NCBI GenBank assembly: GCA_949592205.1
Contig: CATIUR010000001.1
Span: forward strand, 405,569,250 to 405,633,249
Direction of reading: 5' to 3'
Source: Helichrysum umbraculigerum
Lineage: Eukaryota > Streptophyta > Magnoliopsida > Asterales > Asteraceae
DNA: 64,000 bases
Shown piece by piece: positions 60,822 to 64,000 of the stretch (position 1 is the first letter of the stretch; each line of letters opens with the position of its first letter). The notes beneath the pieces were generated by a model that worked only from the letters and a program-made list of their open reading frames with translations, was not told the DNA's origin and searched no databases. The translations under genes and the position numbers were made by a program.

Positions 60822-63185
60822 TTAAACCCAACCTGGTGGAAATACTCCACCAGCATGAATACCCACTCGAACACAAATCTCGACCACCTTCTCGAACTTT
60901 GAAGCTTCTTCTTGATCATAACGATGATACTCCATCTTACTTTTGTGAAGAGCTTTCAAATCTTTCTTCGTCAAATTGATAAGGCTGATCGGATCAAAAA
61001 CACGAAGAGTTCTTCCATACTTTGCAGATAAACTCCAATTACCCTTCTCAATCACTGGATCTTCAACCGAAAGATATTCAATGACTGCTTCTTGAGTAAC
61101 AGAGTCAAACCACCAATATCGTAATCTTTTCAGAAAATCAAGTGGTAATGACTGCAAAGGCACAGTTTTCTGACTAGCAGCTGGAGGATAATGATACTTC
61201 ACAATCGGTTGCTGAGTTCTTGAATCCAACTTTTTCTTGTATGAATAACGAACTCCCAACTCTGGTCTAACCCACAAATACTTCTTGCTGTAAATATCTC
61301 TTCTGAGAATCTTCTGAAACATATTACCACGAAAATCATCAGTGTGGTTAACGATGTTCAGCTGAGCAAGACGATTTAATTCCTCCTTCGGCAATGTGCT
61401 GATACAGTTAAATCTTGGCCGAAAATACTGTACTCCATCTCTTCGCTTAATAAGAATCAGAAAGTTGACTTCATCAAACTTCCAACTTCTGATTAATCCA
61501 GTCAAATCACCTCGAACCTGATATGTTTTGCAAATCTTCAATTCAGGCTTGAGCTTTCGAAACATTGGGCGCTCTAAAGATGTAGACGGTTGCGCTTGTT
61601 CAGGAACAGATTCAGCAGTTGGTTGTTCCTGAGTAGTATCTGTTTGAGGCTCTTGGTCATCATCAGAATCATCGGACTCAATGATCGGTGCATCAAAATC
61701 ATACGGTTGAGCCGGTTGTTTCTGAACTGGTTCCGATTCTCGCTCAGGTGCCGGTTCCTGATGAGGATTAACCAAATATTCTTCGTCTGACCCTGGAACC
61801 TCAGCATCCATCTCTATATCATCCGGATCAACTGATCTATCTTCTTCACCATCCGGATTTATCAAACTCTGAATGTATGTGAGATTAACATTCGAATAAT
61901 CAACCGAAATGGGTCTCGGTTGTCCTGGAACATCAACAAAATAATCCAAAGCAATGTTTTCATTAATAGAATCTGGATTTACATTTTCGGAATCTGGGGG
62001 AGGGGTTACATTTGTTTCTAAGGTTCTCTGACCTTCCTCCCCCGAAACAACAGTAACCGCTTCCAATTCTAACAACCTAGACTGCACATCCTTCAATTCT
62101 AGCTGCAACTCCTGCACATGAGCTGCTTTTATCTCCAAATCTTTTATTTGAGCAGCTTGAGCTTCAATCACGGCAGCCTGATCATCAAAACGCTTGTTCA
62201 TCTGAGTTATCTGATCAAGTAACTGCTGAAGCATCGCAGTCGGCGGTTGTTGTTGTTGTTGTTGTTCTTGGTGACCAGGTTCCTGAATAGTAATTCCTGT
62301 TCGCTGGCGTCTTCTCAATGGTAAATTAGCATAAGACGGAGAAGACCCAGCTGGTCGCTTTCCAAGATTAGGCGGTACATGAACACGCCCCGCAGAAATC
62401 CTTCTCAAAATACGCTTAAAGCGTCGAGGATCAGCCAACTGTATTCCATCCAATGCATCCTGAGGTGGTACATCACCTGGAGAATCAGGTGGTGTAAGAC
62501 CACCATCAGATTCCTCAGCTGGAACCTCTTCAACTTGCTCAATATCCTCCAAATCTTGAGCTACAGCAGCATCAACTAAATCTGCATCATTGACCGGAGG
62601 AGCAACAACATCCTCATAACCATCCCCAGGCGGCGCAACATAGTTTTCATTTACTATGTGCCCAAATAACTCACGATCAGGTAAGATCTGAGAATCTTTT
62701 GGTGGCAGCTTACAGTCATTGAAAACACGTAACATCATGGGCGTTGGAAATAGTAACGATCTTAGATCCGGAGCTATTCCCAAATTCAAATCATTTAACA
62801 ACAGCTGAACAAAACGAGGATATAACAGCCATTTTTCTTTTCCAGCTCGAACATTATCAACCATATTCCCGAAAATATAACCACTGAAGTTATACGGCTT
62901 GTTATAAACTAATGCCAGCATCAGAGATAACGTCATGTGACTTGCAGCATCGTATCCTCCTTTTCGCGGGGATAAACACACAATTACAATGTGAGCTAAG
63001 TATCTCCAAACCCGACAGAGATACTGTTTACGAAAATCAGTAAGCTGATCAGCCGGATAACCCAATCTCTGAAGACCCCCGTAGATAAAAGTAGTCTCAA
63101 AAACGGTCGGCATATTGTTTGCATCATCAAACTGCAAAACACGGCGAACTGAATCCTGTGTAATCTGAATCTCACGACCAAACAT
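60822..63185 (-). CDS. Second ORF of element 2, N-terminally shortened (787 aa from ATG)
   Basis: It is nearly identical to residues 80-867 of the 867-aa protein of element 1. About 13 substitutions and one in-frame codon loss (in the TTQEQPTTAE region) are seen by eye. Coiled coil, acidic segments and the C-terminal domain ending PPGWV are all kept and the frame is unbroken. The first ATG is the Met of MFGREIQ (63185). Homology to element 1 extends only about 13 bp further upstream, where sequence changes to the LTR-like segment; a TGA lies in frame a few codons before. The first 79 residues, including the RRSRIHYAI region, are therefore missing. The protein could still be made from the TATA box at 63283-63290, about 100 bp upstream. 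Confidence 0.85.
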   Translation of the reverse strand: MFGREIQITQDSVRRVLQFDDANNMPTVFETTFIYGGLQRLGYPADQLTDFRKQYLCRVWRYLAHIVIVCLSPRKGGYDAASHMTLSLMLALVYNKPYNFSGYIFGNMVDNVRAGKEKWLLYPRFVQLLLNDLNLGIAPDLRSLLFPTPMMLRVFNDCKLPPKDSQILPDRELFGHIVNENYVAPPGDGYEDVVAPPVNDADLVDAAVAQDLEDIEQVEEVPAEESDGGLTPPDSPGDVPPQDALDGIQLADPRRFKRILRRISAGRVHVPPNLGKRPAGSSPSYANLPLRRRQRTGITIQEPGHQEQQQQQQPPTAMLQQLLDQITQMNKRFDDQAAVIEAQAAQIKDLEIKAAHVQELQLELKDVQSRLLELEAVTVVSGEEGQRTLETNVTPPPDSENVNPDSINENIALDYFVDVPGQPRPISVDYSNVNLTYIQSLINPDGEEDRSVDPDDIEMDAEVPGSDEEYLVNPHQEPAPERESEPVQKQPAQPYDFDAPIIESDDSDDDQEPQTDTTQEQPTAESVPEQAQPSTSLERPMFRKLKPELKICKTYQVRGDLTGLIRSWKFDEVNFLILIKRRDGVQYFRPRFNCISTLPKEELNRLAQLNIVNHTDDFRGNMFQKILRRDIYSKKYLWVRPELGVRYSYKKKLDSRTQQPIVKYHYPPAASQKTVPLQSLPLDFLKRLRYWWFDSVTQEAVIEYLSVEDPVIEKGNWSLSAKYGRTLRVFDPISLINLTKKDLKALHKSKMEYHRYDQEEASKFEKVVEICVRVGIHAGGVFPPGWV

Positions 63186-63501
63186 AGTGGACACAATCAA
63201 ACTCGTTTTCTCTCCTCCTCACACACAAAAATGGCTCTCCAATTATCACAAAGTCTAACCCTAAAACTGAATATAACACGCCTATTTATAGGCTGTCCAA
63301 ACCCTAATGCGACACTGGCCAAGTGTCGCTAATAGCGACACTGACCAAGTGTCGCCTAAACACTAATTTGTGTATATTTTCTATTTCACTATTCGTTTAC
63401 AGACTCTCATATACACACTAAGCACTATACAAACGCAGACTAATTGACTTTGACAATTACAAACGTTTGACCAACTGACTGACACACAAAATGCACCAAC
63501 A
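63186..63501 (-). repeat. Internal partial LTR of a related family, fused to the second ORF
   Basis: On the minus strand it starts TGTTGGTGCATTTTGTGTG directly behind a GGGGGAGTT purine tract, exactly as a 3' LTR starts. It shares TGTGTGTC.GTCAGTTGGTC with the element 1 LTR. It carries CGACACTT..AGTGTCGC motifs (63307-63356) and a TATA box, then passes into coding sequence without an LTR end or primer site. It is thus the upstream and start part of an LTR placed in front of an ORF. Confidence 0.75.
63283..63290 (-). promoter_or_regulatory. TATA box in the internal LTR segment of element 2
   Basis: TATAAATA on the minus strand (CCTATAAATAGGCGTG in context) is about 100 bp before the shortened second ORF. 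With a start site some 30 bp downstream, the untranslated leader would be about 65-70 nt. Confidence 0.65.
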
Positions 63502-64000
63502 AACTCCCCCATGTCAGCAGCTTGGTCAAATAAGTCTTCAATTAGTCTTCATCAACAAACTCTTTCATGTCTTCAGCAATCACAAGCTCCCCCATTGAGA
63601 TAGCATGGTCTTCAGAAAAATCTTGATGTCCAAATTCATGTGACTGACACAAACTTATCATACAATAAGATCTTCAAACTCAGTGACCATCTCTCAATCA
63701 TCAGTAGTATCTCCAATAGAATTTGTCTTCACAGTCTTTGGAGAATAACCAACATCCTTTACATCTTCAATGTTTTGACTTTAACAAGATATGTGATGTT
63801 TGAAGAAAATAACATAGAAATAAAATCTTTTTGTATTTTCTTTATAAAGAAAAGGTAAAGAACGAAGATTAAAATAAATTGGGGATATGATTGTTTTAGG
63901 TCTGCTTAGGGATCATATCAGGCCAACATGCAATTATTAGGAAATAGTAAGTGTTATTTCGATCATCAGTATATTTGTCCACTTTAAATTTACTTGACAT
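63502..64000 (-). other. Spacer of element 2 with several polypurine-like tracts
   Basis: On the minus strand GGGGGAG tracts occur at 63502-63512 and 63586-63597. The word TGAAGACA.G...GAGTTTGTTG is repeated (63495-63530, 63550-63580), echoing the sequence before the true 3' LTR. The right end (63905-64000) matches 44030-44130 of element 1 at about 90%; the part in between has no counterpart in element 1. A 72-codon frame on + at 63640-63858 is not supported as a gene. Confidence 0.7.

Larger units (their letters stand above)
60328..64000 (-). mobile_element. Copia element 2 (3' part, minus strand, runs off the window)
   Basis: Read on the minus strand from the right edge, the order is spacer matching 44030-44130 of element 1, purine tracts, an internal LTR-like segment, the second ORF lacking its first 79 residues, polypurine tract and 3' LTR. 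gag-pol and the 5' LTR would lie beyond 64000. The satellite on the left ends at 60327; its target duplication cannot be checked. It is related to element 1 at about 98% in LTR and second ORF, but has a different layout upstream of that ORF. Confidence 0.9.

Noticed and set aside
61574..61807. Frames of 60-80 codons on both strands inside the second ORFs (also 46898-47143)
   Set aside because: They are alternative-frame shadows of the acidic region; they change with the main ORF and have no independent signal.

Overview
The window looks like nuclear heterochromatin from a flowering plant. It holds no host gene I can recognise, only an AT-rich satellite and retrotransposons inserted into it. 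The structures fit a eudicot: a plant L1-type LINE with a zf-RVT domain, and a Ty1/copia element with an initiator-tRNA-Met primer site and an extra ORF behind pol. From memory, the gag start and the extra ORF resemble families abundant in Asteraceae; that assignment is an inference without a search.

Layout. Satellite blocks lie at 1-14092, 16293-22872, 28758-37064 and 48379-60327. They total about 41 kb, or roughly 115 monomers of about 350-366 bp. Monomers vary mainly in an A-rich linker, and they are arranged in higher-order repeats (1,780 bp x3, 2,132 bp, 1,070 bp, 719 bp) typical of unequal exchange. Four insertions interrupt the array. (1) A 5'-truncated LINE 3' end lies at 14093-16292 on +, with poly(A) and a target duplication. 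(2) A longer LINE copy of the same family lies at 22873-28757 on -, carrying endonuclease remnant, reverse transcriptase, zf-RVT and a long downstream region. (3) A complete 11.3-kb Sirevirus-like Ty1/copia element lies at 37065-48378 on +. It has two 448-bp LTRs with one difference between them, a 5-bp target duplication, an intact 1,626-aa gag-pol and an intact 867-aa second ORF. (4) The 3' part of a related element lies at 60328-64000 on - and runs off the window.

How the parts work together. In the copia element, gag-pol supplies capsid, protease, integrase, reverse transcriptase and RNase H. The second ORF occupies the position of the Sirevirus env-like gene but looks like a soluble coiled-coil protein. 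Palindromic GCGTCACTT/AAGTGACGC motifs pack the LTR, the leader and the region before the second ORF. In both copia elements a TATAAATA box with such motifs lies upstream of the second ORF. In element 2 this segment is clearly a piece of a related LTR, so the second ORF may have its own LTR-derived promoter.

The most unusual coding signal is in the LINEs. About 2.1-2.5 kb behind the reverse transcriptase ORF is open in one frame apart from a few frameshifts, in both diverged copies. In the long copy it begins at an ATG overlapping the reverse transcriptase stop. Short ORFs throughout the satellite are treated as shadows.
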